Shown here one piece after another: positions 1-6,225 of a stretch of DNA of 7,439 nt. A model generated the notes under the pieces. The model saw only the letters and a program-made list of their open reading frames with translations. It did not search any database and had not been told where the DNA came from. Every line of letters starts with the position of its first letter. The stretch's first letter is position 1. Origin of the DNA: Ignavibacteria bacterium UBA4661 (GTDB lineage: Bacteria > Bacteroidota > Ignavibacteria > Kapaibacteriales > UBA4661); assembly GCA_002405405.1 (NCBI GenBank), contig DHLT01000286.1:2987-10425 (forward strand), given 5' to 3'. A program made the position numbers and the translations under genes.

Positions 1-777
1 GTGAACTATGGTGGCGACGACATGATTCAGCGTGAACAACTCTTGGATTATATCAAGTATCGACGATTTCGCCAAACATTACTCTGCCGTGACGATGTGG
101 ATATTCAGCACATTATTGATCCTTCTGTTCTCACCAAACTCTACTTCGCTGTATCAGCACGAGTAACACATGAATCGCAAGGTATTGTGTATACAAATAT
201 GAATGGTGTTGCAGTTGTTGCACACACGTCATTAGAACGTGCAATTCTCGATGTGCTCAGCGCACACTATCCGTTAGCGCTCTCGATAGAAAATATCTTC
301 GAAAAAATTCGTCCGATACTTTTGGCTGAGCAAGGTCTGCGTGTTGAGCAGAGTACACGTGAAGATGTACGTGATGTTGTTGTACACTTATTGATGGCAG
401 ATATGGTAGAATACCATGCTGTACAATTATCCGTTGCCGATCTCTCATTCCTCGAAGAGAATATCCATGAGTATCGTCCAAAAGCTAGTGTGTATGCACG
501 TTTACAGGCACAGAGCCAGCCAGAAATCACTACTATTCGTCATAGTGATGTTGTACTCACCGACCCACTTGCCCGTTTGATCTTGTTATCAGCAACAGGC
601 GAACATACTATCAGTGTTCTCGCTTTGATGATTGAGCGTTTACTCGAAACTACTCCTATGGTTCTGCCAAAAGAGTATGACCATCTTCCGTTGGCTATTG
701 ATAAACTGCTACATGTGCTACGTAAACTTATTGTTCTTGGTTTACTGGAGCGCAACCGCGACTATAAAGGGGCATAG
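1..777 (+). CDS. SAM-dependent methyltransferase, C-terminal part with methyltransferase regulatory domain (5' end outside window)
   Basis: The 258 visible residues resemble the methyltransferase regulatory domain (MethyTransf_Reg, PF10119) that follows the SAM-binding catalytic domain in a family including rickettsial protein-lysine methyltransferases. The hallmark is the stretch REQLLDYIKYRRFRQTLLC (residues 11-29), followed by LYFA (47-50). The rest is helical and leucine-rich, as in the C-terminal half of these proteins. No SAM-binding GxGxG motif is visible, so the catalytic domain of roughly 200-plus residues should lie upstream. The GTG at base 1 is therefore most likely an internal valine codon rather than a start. 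The gene ends at a TAG at 775-777, 137 bases before asnB. Family knowledge suggests a cytoplasmic protein-methylating enzyme, but the substrate cannot be read here. An alternative is a free-standing regulatory-domain protein starting near base 1 or at the ATG at 22. The domain call is fairly secure; the function is not. Confidence 0.72.
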   Translation: MNYGGDDMIQREQLLDYIKYRRFRQTLLCRDDVDIQHIIDPSVLTKLYFAVSARVTHESQGIVYTNMNGVAVVAHTSLERAILDVLSAHYPLALSIENIFEKIRPILLAEQGLRVEQSTREDVRDVVVHLLMADMVEYHAVQLSVADLSFLEENIHEYRPKASVYARLQAQSQPEITTIRHSDVVLTDPLARLILLSATGEHTISVLALMIERLLETTPMVLPKEYDHLPLAIDKLLHVLRKLIVLGLLERNRDYKGA

Positions 778-779
778 AT

Positions 780-814
780 GATAATGTATCATCATTATCG
801 CGCCTTCAGGCGTG
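780..814 (+). other. two adjacent short hairpins after the methyltransferase gene
   Basis: Bases 780-786 (GATAATG) pair perfectly with 793-799 (CATTATC) around a 6-base loop. The next hairpin pairs 801-804 (CGCC) with 809-812 (GGCG) around TTCA and can extend to 799-814 with one G-U pair. The pair sits three bases after the stop codon, where a 3'-end structure would be expected. No T-tract follows, so this is not a standard intrinsic terminator. It could be a processing or stability element, or chance. Confidence 0.25.
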
Positions 815-914
815 TTAGTACCTTCACAAAAAATTATGACCCTTTCTTCTTTGCACCAGATAATGTGCTCGTAACTTTGAGCATTGTTTTGTTCTATGTT
901 TTTTAAGTCATCTC

Positions 915-2840
915 ATGTGTGGTATAGCCGGTATTCTTGATTATTCGCGCCAGTCGCTCATTACATCCGAACTCTTACGTTCGATGAGTGATGTTATTCA
1001 ACACCGTGGTCCTGACGACGAAGGACAATTCATCAGCGAAGATCGGCGTGTAGGGTTTGCATTTCGTCGTCTTGCGATTATTGATCTATCACCCAACGGA
1101 CACCAACCCATGACAACCTCTGATGGTCGTTATACGATTCAATTCAATGGTGAAATTTATAATCACCGAACAATTCGTGCTGAGTTAGAAAAGCGGGGGT
1201 ACGTCTATCATTCGCAGACAGACACTGAAACTATTCTGTACGGCTATGTTGAATGGGGGGTAGAGATTCTCCAAAAAATGAATGGCATGTGGGGTCTGGC
1301 GATTTGGGATAATGTCAAAAAAGAGTTGTTCATCGCACGTGACCGTATCGGCGTAAAACCACTTTATTTTACTCATCAGCAGAGTCGGTTTGTTTTTGCT
1401 TCTGAAATCAAATCAATACTTGCTCTTCCTTTTGTCGAGCGCGCCGTTAATCTGCAAGAAATGGCAAATTATCTTGCCTTCTCAATGAGTGGATACAGCA
1501 CAATGTTTGAAGGGATTCACAAACTGCGTGCAGGGCATTATGCCATAATTCAAGCTGACGGTACGATGAGCATGCACGAGTATTGGAATCCGCTGCATCG
1601 CACAATAAGCGAAGGAGCCGTCACGACAGCAACACCAAATGAACTTCACGCCGAGATTCTCCGACTTTTACGGCAAGCAGTTGCTGACCGCATGATGAGC
1701 GATGTTCCATTTGGTGTATTTCTGAGTGGAGGGATTGACTCGAGTTTGAATGTTGCTCTTATGTCGGAATTGATGAATCGTCCTGTGGAAACATTCTCTG
1801 TCGGATTTACTCGTGCAGAAAAGTATAATGAATTGGATTATGCACGATTTGTTGCGCGCCATTATAAGACGAATCATCACGAAGTCGAAATCGATTATCC
1901 TTCTGCTGAAGAAGTTTTTGAGCAGTTAGTATGGCATGAAGATGAACCGAATGCTGACCCCGTATGTGTTCCTCTGTGGCATGTTAGTAAGCTTGCACGC
2001 TCGACCGGAACAATTGTTGTGCAGGTCGGCGAGGGGAGCGATGAGCAATTTGCCGGATATAATTTTATGCATCGCGACTTGAAGTTTTACCACTCGTATT
2101 GGCAGATGTATCGAACACTGCCTCATGCAGTACGTGCAAGTTTATATGCGATTGCCAAGCCCTTGTTTCGATCATTGCATCAGTATCATGCGTTGGAATA
2201 TTTACGGCGCGGTTCGGGCAATGACGAATTATATTGGGGCGGTGTGCAAGACATCACTCCCGCACAACAAGAGATGTTTATGAGTAAGCAGTATCAATCG
2301 TTGAAAGAAGCACCATCAGTATTGGGTAATCAATTTCATAGCGATGCACTGCGGCGTGTACCGACTCTTGATTATTTGCAACGCATGAGTTATGCAGAAT
2401 TCATGCACCGTTTGCCTGAGTTGCTGTTGATGCGCGTAGATAAAATCGGTATGGCGCACAGTATCGAAGCACGAGTCCCATTCTTGGATTATCGTTTGGT
2501 AGAGTTTTCGATGATGCTTTCAGAGAAATTAAAAATTCCACATATGGGTATAACCAAAACATTGCTCAAATCTTCTGCTGAATCAATTTTACCGCACAAT
2601 ATTATCTACCGCAAAAAACAAGGTTTTGCCGCACCCGTTGACGAATGGTTTCGCGATGCAGGAGCAGGATATCTACGCCATACACTTACATCATCAATGT
2701 TTTTAATGAAGTCAGGTGTCTTTGACGCTGAGGCTTTGCGTGCTTTTCTTCATGTACATCAGCATGGCCGGTATAAGTTTGGTCGCTCCTTATTCGCTCT
2801 AATGAGTTTAGCATTATGGCACAAACGCTGGTTTGAGTAG
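915..2840 (+). CDS. asnB: asparagine synthetase (glutamine-hydrolysing), AsnB family
   Basis: The cytoplasmic enzyme uses ATP and glutamine-derived ammonia to convert aspartate to asparagine through a beta-aspartyl-AMP intermediate. The 641-residue length is normal for long AsnB-type amidotransferases. The N-terminal class II glutaminase domain begins MCGIAG, and Cys2 is the expected nucleophile once Met1 is removed, which fixes the start at 915. Other glutaminase landmarks are HRGPDDEG (30-37), RRLAIIDLS (51-59), NGEIYN (78-83) and the DTE at 103-105. The synthetase domain has the pyrophosphate loop SGGIDSS (271-277), GEGSDE (372-377), RVDKIGMAHSIEARVPFLD (507-525) and KKQGFAAP (567-574). 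All key motifs are intact. The ATG has no Shine-Dalgarno sequence. No AGA/AGG arginine codons were seen, unlike the mod gene. Homologues in polysaccharide or peptide clusters amidate other carboxylates, so a substrate other than aspartate is possible, especially with rfbA nearby. Confidence 0.93.
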   Translation: MCGIAGILDYSRQSLITSELLRSMSDVIQHRGPDDEGQFISEDRRVGFAFRRLAIIDLSPNGHQPMTTSDGRYTIQFNGEIYNHRTIRAELEKRGYVYHSQTDTETILYGYVEWGVEILQKMNGMWGLAIWDNVKKELFIARDRIGVKPLYFTHQQSRFVFASEIKSILALPFVERAVNLQEMANYLAFSMSGYSTMFEGIHKLRAGHYAIIQADGTMSMHEYWNPLHRTISEGAVTTATPNELHAEILRLLRQAVADRMMSDVPFGVFLSGGIDSSLNVALMSELMNRPVETFSVGFTRAEKYNELDYARFVARHYKTNHHEVEIDYPSAEEVFEQLVWHEDEPNADPVCVPLWHVSKLARSTGTIVVQVGEGSDEQFAGYNFMHRDLKFYHSYWQMYRTLPHAVRASLYAIAKPLFRSLHQYHALEYLRRGSGNDELYWGGVQDITPAQQEMFMSKQYQSLKEAPSVLGNQFHSDALRRVPTLDYLQRMSYAEFMHRLPELLLMRVDKIGMAHSIEARVPFLDYRLVEFSMMLSEKLKIPHMGITKTLLKSSAESILPHNIIYRKKQGFAAPVDEWFRDAGAGYLRHTLTSSMFLMKSGVFDAEALRAFLHVHQHGRYKFGRSLFALMSLALWHKRWFE

Positions 2841-2893
2841 AAAATAGTAGATGCAAGCACCAAAAAATTCAAAGAAGATGTCGTAAAAAATAA

Positions 2894-2924
2894 TTTGTGT
2901 GTTGCAACACATTCTTTATTTTTG
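2894..2924 (+). promoter_or_regulatory. Bacteroidota-type sigma-A promoter of yceI
   Basis: TTTG at 2894-2897 and TATTTTTG at 2917-2924 are separated by exactly 19 bases. This matches the established Bacteroidota -33/-7 pattern (TTTG, about 19 bases, TAnnTTTG). Two six-base A-tracts at 2862-2867 and 2885-2890, about two helical turns apart, lie upstream and could act as an UP-like element. Transcription would begin near 2931, leaving a leader of roughly 66 bases before the yceI ATG. The start point is inferred, not seen. Confidence 0.65.
2898..2911. promoter_or_regulatory. perfect 14-bp palindrome between the -33 and -7 elements (putative operator)
   Basis: TGTGTTGCAACACA is a perfect 7+7 palindrome starting directly after the -33 TTTG and lying wholly inside the promoter spacer. 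A dimeric regulator bound here would be expected to block RNA polymerase. A second, imperfect copy lies exactly 50 bp downstream. The regulator is not identifiable from this window: no transcription factor gene is present, and the site does not match the CRP (TGTGA-N6-TCACA) or FNR (TTGAT-N4-ATCAA) consensus. Confidence 0.5.
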
Positions 2925-2947
2925 AACATATCATGTAGCCGTAACCA

Positions 2948-2961
2948 TGTGTTCTCACACA
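2948..2961. promoter_or_regulatory. second operator-like box in the yceI leader
   Basis: TGTGTTCTCACACA matches the upstream palindrome at 11 of 14 positions; the differences fall in three adjacent central bases. It keeps the TGTGT...ACACA symmetry. Its centre is exactly 50 bp from the first box, just downstream of the predicted transcription start. As RNA it could also form a small hairpin (ATGTG 2947-2951 with CACAT 2958-2962). A second binding site for the same dimeric regulator is the preferred reading. Confidence 0.4.
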
Positions 2962-2985
2962 TATTATTCCTTTCCATCATTTTAT

Positions 2986-2990
2986 AGAGG
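2986..2990 (+). promoter_or_regulatory. Shine-Dalgarno sequence of yceI
   Basis: AGAGG lies six bases upstream of the ATG at 2997. It is the only clear Shine-Dalgarno sequence before any intact gene start in the window, so it supports the yceI start and suggests comparatively strong translation. Confidence 0.6.
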
Positions 2991-2996
2991 TTTGCC

Positions 2997-3593
2997 ATGA
3001 AAAAAGTATTTGCTGTTTTTGCACTGCTTGTTGTTAGTGCAGGTTCAATGTTTGCGCAAGGCGCGTGGAATTTTGATCGCGCACATTCGGGTTTACGCTT
3101 TGCGGTTTCCCATATGGTAGTAAGTGAGCAGAAAGGTCGTTTTGATGATTTCAAAGTTGATTTGAAATCTGATAAAGAAGACTTCTCTGATGCACAAGTT
3201 GAAGTAACCATCAACATGAATACGATTAATACAGAAGATGCTAATCGTGATGGTCATTTAAAAGGCGATGATTTCTTCAGCGTTGCAAAGTTTCCGACAG
3301 CTGTTTTCAAATCAACACAAATGCAGAAAGTCAGTGCTAATCAGTATAAATTGATTGGAAACTTGACGATGAAAGGTGTTACAAAACCTGTTACTCTTGA
3401 TTTGAAATACAATGGTACATTGAAAGGTCAAGGTAAAGATAAGAACATGGCTATTGCAGGTTTTAAAATGAGTGGTACAATCAATCGTAAAGATTGGGGT
3501 ATTACTTATGGTCGTGTGTTAGATACCGGCGGTCTTGCAATTGGCGAAGAAGTAACATTAGAAGCAACAGTTGAAGTTAATCGTAAAATGTAA
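2997..3593 (+). CDS. yceI: secreted YceI-family lipocalin-like protein
   Basis: YceI-family proteins (PF04264) form a periplasmic beta-barrel with a lipocalin-like fold that binds long isoprenoid or fatty-acyl molecules; the physiological role is often unknown. Residues 1-20 form a signal peptide (MKK start, hydrophobic core, then SMFA), with likely cleavage before Gln21. The family signature follows: [19 protein letters not shown] (24-42), RFDDF (48-52), [12 protein letters not shown] (83-94), FPTAVFKST (99-107), [14 protein letters not shown] (123-136), INRKDWGI (162-169) and a C-terminal [12 protein letters not shown] (183-194). The 198-residue length, including the signal, is typical. The gene has its own promoter, paired operator-like boxes, a Shine-Dalgarno sequence and a terminator, so it looks like an individually regulated single-gene unit. 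Codons are simple and T/A-ending, and all arginines use CGN. The family call is very secure; the ligand is unknown. Confidence 0.95.
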   Translation: MKKVFAVFALLVVSAGSMFAQGAWNFDRAHSGLRFAVSHMVVSEQKGRFDDFKVDLKSDKEDFSDAQVEVTINMNTINTEDANRDGHLKGDDFFSVAKFPTAVFKSTQMQKVSANQYKLIGNLTMKGVTKPVTLDLKYNGTLKGQGKDKNMAIAGFKMSGTINRKDWGITYGRVLDTGGLAIGEEVTLEATVEVNRKM

Positions 3594-3621
3594 GTTTAAG
3601 CTCTATTTACTGCAAGCATAC

Positions 3622-3659
3622 AGCCACGCAAGAAGTATCAATCCTTGCGTGGCTTTTTT
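3622..3659 (+). terminator. intrinsic (Rho-independent) terminator after yceI
   Basis: AGCCACGCAAG (3622-3632) pairs perfectly with CTTGCGTGGCT (3644-3654) around an 11-base loop and runs into six consecutive T residues (3654-3659). It begins 28 bases after the yceI stop. It isolates yceI transcription from rfbA and argues against any upstream extension of the rfbA reading frame through this region. Confidence 0.9.
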
Positions 3660-3670
3660 GTTGGCAAGAG

Positions 3671-3702
3671 TTCGTACACTGCCTACGATTCTTGTATCTT
3701 TG
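3671..3702 (+). promoter_or_regulatory. candidate promoter for the rfbA gene run
   Basis: TATCTTTG at 3695-3702 fits the Bacteroidota -7 pattern TAnnTTTG. TTCG at 3671-3674, with a 20-base spacer, is a weak -33 match. It lies between the yceI terminator and the rfbA ATG, where a promoter is needed, and predicts a leader of about 54 bases. The poor -33 element keeps confidence low. Confidence 0.4.
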
Positions 3703-3762
3703 TTATCATTGTTGCCTTCTGTAGTGTTTTGTCTCAACAGTATTTGTGTTATTAGGTTTTGT

Positions 3763-4629
3763 ATGACCAAAGGAATTATTCTTGCCGGTGGCAGTGGTAC
3801 GCGGCTCTATCCGCTGACATCACTCTTCAGCAAGCAACTACAGCCAATTTATGATAAGCCGATGATTTATTATCCGCTTTCGACACTTATGTTGGCAGGA
3901 ATTCGTGATATTCTCATTATTTCCACACCGGTGGATACGCCAAATTTTCAGCGACTACTCGGCGATGGCAAACGCTTGGGAATTTCTATCAGCTATGCTG
4001 TACAAGCAGAACCCAAAGGTATTGCCCAAGCATTTTTGTATGGAGAAGATTTCATCGGGCAAGATTCGGTATGTTTGATTTTAGGCGATAATCTTTTCTA
4101 TGGAAAACTTGATATGCTTCGCAGAGCATTGCAAAGCAATCAGGGTGGAACAATTTTTGGATATCAAGTGAATGATCCCGAACGCTATGGTGTAGTAGAG
4201 TTTTCTACTGATAAGAAAGTAATGAGCATCGAAGAAAAACCAACGAATCCTAAATCGCATTATGCTGTACCGGGCTTGTATGTCTATGCTAATGATGTCA
4301 TCGAGATTGCTAAAAATTTACAACCAAGTTCGCGTGGTGAGTTAGAGATTACCGATGTCTATAAAACATATTTGATGCAGAATCGTTTGCATGTAGAGAT
4401 CATGGGGCGTGGTATTGCATGGCTTGATACCGGTACACCGAAAAGTTTGCTTGAGGCGAGCATGCGTATTCAAACCATCGAAGAGCGGCAGGGGTATAAG
4501 ATTGCTTGCTTGGAAGAAATTGCACTGGCACAACGCTTTATCAATAAAGAAGAATATGCCGTCATGGTCGATCAATTACCCAAAAGTCCGTACAAAGAAT
4601 ATTGCCTGCGCATTGCGCAAGAGTATTAA
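3763..4629 (+). CDS. rfbA: glucose-1-phosphate thymidylyltransferase
   Basis: The cytoplasmic enzyme joins dTTP and glucose-1-phosphate to give dTDP-glucose and pyrophosphate, the first committed step to dTDP-L-rhamnose and other dTDP-deoxysugars of surface polysaccharides. The frame is open further upstream, to an ATG at 3571. The ATG at 3763 is chosen because it gives 288 residues, the usual RmlA length, and starts right at the conserved [10 protein letters not shown]; the longer frame would run through the yceI terminator. Visible motifs are [11 protein letters not shown] (9-19), [12 protein letters not shown] (23-34), QAEPKG (81-86), LGDN with metal-binding Asp109 (108-111), EEKP (157-160), GELEITD (192-198) and WLDTGT with Asp222 (220-225). 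The short rather than long RmlA form is implied by length. No Shine-Dalgarno sequence is present. The partner genes rfbB, rfbC and rfbD are absent from this window. Confidence 0.95.
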   Translation: MTKGIILAGGSGTRLYPLTSLFSKQLQPIYDKPMIYYPLSTLMLAGIRDILIISTPVDTPNFQRLLGDGKRLGISISYAVQAEPKGIAQAFLYGEDFIGQDSVCLILGDNLFYGKLDMLRRALQSNQGGTIFGYQVNDPERYGVVEFSTDKKVMSIEEKPTNPKSHYAVPGLYVYANDVIEIAKNLQPSSRGELEITDVYKTYLMQNRLHVEIMGRGIAWLDTGTPKSLLEASMRIQTIEERQGYKIACLEEIALAQRFINKEEYAVMVDQLPKSPYKEYCLRIAQEY

Positions 4630-4656
4630 CCAAAAGCATTTAACAAGAACATTTTT

Positions 4657-5718
4657 ATGACAGCAAATACTATTCCTTTTCTCGTTCAAAAAGCATATCA
4701 ACATTGGGATAATGCAGAGATTGTCGGCACTATTGGTGTTGAAATGGAATCACGTTCACGATTGCCGCTTGCTCGAACACTTCTGGGTCGTGCATTAGAA
4801 TTAGATCCTATAAGTCATCCTGAGTGGTATGCGAATTATGCCTTTGCGCACTTTCGTGATGTTGGTAATCTTTCGAGCGATGGCGAACGCATTTTTGTTG
4901 ATGGTATCGAAGAGACAGATTCCGATTTTTTGAAAGCATCGTATTTGATGATTCAAGAAGCTGAAGAAGTTGCCCAGCGTATTATCGAAGATATTGAGCA
5001 TTCCCAAGACCTATCAGTACAATTTGCGTTTGGGTACGCGCTTATGTGGCGTGGTGAGCAAGAACGTGCATGGAATGTTTTGTCAAAAGCGATTGCTAAT
5101 CTTGGTGAAGGTGCAACACCGTTAGGTTTGGATTTGTATTGTGCTTCGATGAATTGGATGCGTGGGCAGGGTGGTCGTATTAATATGCACACCGAATGTT
5201 TGCCATATTTGGCACGACTGATTGTTCATGCTCCGAATGTGTACAATTATCGTGGGTTGAAAGTTCAGATGTTTCAAGTCTTACAAGATTATGTTTCGGT
5301 ACGTGACACCGCGCTCGAAACACTAGCAATTTTTCCTGATGAAGAAACAACGATGTATGCGTTAGCAATGGCGTATCACCGCTTAGGTGATGATGATAAT
5401 GCTATTGCTTGGTATAATCGTGCCATTGGTGCAAAGCCAAGTTTTGCGCGTGCGAGAGTTCAGCTTGGCAAAATTTATGAACAACGCAAACAACTCGATT
5501 TGGCAGAACATGTTTTTCGTGAAATTGCTACGGCATTTCCTGAATATCAAATGGGCAAAATCGATACGGCGTATTTCTTGCATCGTATTGGAAAGTATGA
5601 TGAAGCAAAGGCATTATTTCGATTTGGCTATGATCGTATCAAGCCTTTTGAGCGAGCTACTGTGGAGAATCATCCCGAAGGTAAAGTACTGTTTGAAGCC
5701 ATGAAGTTGCGTCATTAA
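4657..5718 (+). CDS. tetratricopeptide-repeat protein of unknown function
   Basis: The 353-residue protein has no signal peptide or membrane segment, so it is probably cytoplasmic. Three consecutive TPR-like units are readable in the C-terminal part: about 232-265 (A237, Y240, G244, A249, Y253, A256, P261), 266-299 (L270, G271, Y274, A283, F287, P295) and 300-333 (Y306, G312, A317, F321, P330). Weaker helical repeats near 24-57 and 120-150 suggest the whole protein is a TPR-like solenoid. Such proteins serve as binding scaffolds, and no catalytic motif is visible. The start follows the rfbA stop by 27 bases without a Shine-Dalgarno sequence, and the next gene follows after 39 bases, so co-transcription with both is likely. 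Codon use matches the host-like genes, with one AGA among the arginines. The partner is unknown, and proximity to rfbA alone does not establish a surface-polysaccharide role. Confidence 0.82.
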   Translation: MTANTIPFLVQKAYQHWDNAEIVGTIGVEMESRSRLPLARTLLGRALELDPISHPEWYANYAFAHFRDVGNLSSDGERIFVDGIEETDSDFLKASYLMIQEAEEVAQRIIEDIEHSQDLSVQFAFGYALMWRGEQERAWNVLSKAIANLGEGATPLGLDLYCASMNWMRGQGGRINMHTECLPYLARLIVHAPNVYNYRGLKVQMFQVLQDYVSVRDTALETLAIFPDEETTMYALAMAYHRLGDDDNAIAWYNRAIGAKPSFARARVQLGKIYEQRKQLDLAEHVFREIATAFPEYQMGKIDTAYFLHRIGKYDEAKALFRFGYDRIKPFERATVENHPEGKVLFEAMKLRH

Positions 5719-5757
5719 TCCGCATAATAGTATTGTTATTATTTCACTGTATATTTC

Positions 5758-6183
5758 ATGGTAGATTTTCATGAACTCGAACGCGAAGAAATTCGCACAC
5801 TACTTCAAGAAGCAAAAACTATTGCGATTGTTGGAGCATCTACCAATCCGATGCGCACAAGTTATGATATCATGCAAGTTTTGATACAACGTGGCTATAC
5901 ATGTATTCCTGTAAATCCTCTCTATGATGAGGTCTTAGGGCAGAAGTGCTATGCTTCACTTGTTGATATTCCTGTGCCGATCGATATTGTTGACATTTTT
6001 CGGAAAGTAGAAGATATTCCACCGGTTGTCGAAGAAGCTATCGCTGTCAAAGCAAAAGCAGTATGGATGCAGTTGAATCTGCGCGATGATGTTTCTGCTG
6101 AAAAGGCATATCATGCTGGATTGCAAGTTGTGCAAGACCGCTGTATCATGGTCGAACATAGCTTGTTGATTGGCAAGCACTAA
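5758..6183 (+). CDS. CoA-binding-domain protein (CoA_binding_2, YccU-like)
   Basis: This 141-residue protein is a single Rossmann-like CoA-binding domain (PF13380), the usual size for stand-alone YccU-type proteins. The motifs are TIAIVGASTNPMRTS (21-35) with the nucleotide-binding loop GAS at 26-28, GYTCIPVNP (46-54), DIVDIFRK (76-83), VWMQLN (102-107) and DRCIMVEH (127-134). The fold is shared with the N-terminal CoA-binding domain of succinyl-CoA synthetase and acyl-CoA synthetases, but no catalytic domain is present. The family's cellular role is poorly defined; CoA or acyl-CoA binding is inferred from fold. The start at 5758 gives the normal N-terminal helix. It has no Shine-Dalgarno sequence, follows the TPR gene by 39 bases and precedes mod by 42 bases. 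All arginines use CGN codons, marking it as host-like in contrast to the next gene. Confidence 0.9.
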   Translation: MVDFHELEREEIRTLLQEAKTIAIVGASTNPMRTSYDIMQVLIQRGYTCIPVNPLYDEVLGQKCYASLVDIPVPIDIVDIFRKVEDIPPVVEEAIAVKAKAVWMQLNLRDDVSAEKAYHAGLQVVQDRCIMVEHSLLIGKH

Positions 6184-6225
6184 CTCAGTCGAATCTTATA
6201 CCTCATTGCTACATAACCGAATACT

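Noticed and set aside
876..902. Possible asnB promoter, TTTG (876-879) and TATGTTTT (895-902)
   Set aside because: The spacer is only 15 bases, the -7 element lacks its final G, and the predicted start would leave a leader of only a few bases.
2759..3217. 152-residue reverse-strand frame across the yceI promoter
   Set aside because: It covers the end of asnB, the whole promoter and operator region and the start of yceI, and its translation shows no family resemblance or domain pattern.
3571..3762. N-terminal extension of the rfbA frame starting at an ATG inside the end of yceI
   Set aside because: It would overlap yceI, run through the yceI terminator hairpin and add 64 residues ahead of the conserved RmlA start; the ATG at 3763 gives the normal length.
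5387..5704. 105-residue + strand frame inside the TPR gene
   Set aside because: It lies in another frame of a gene with clear TPR spacing; its methionine-rich start comes from GATGATGATAATG-like codons of the real gene.
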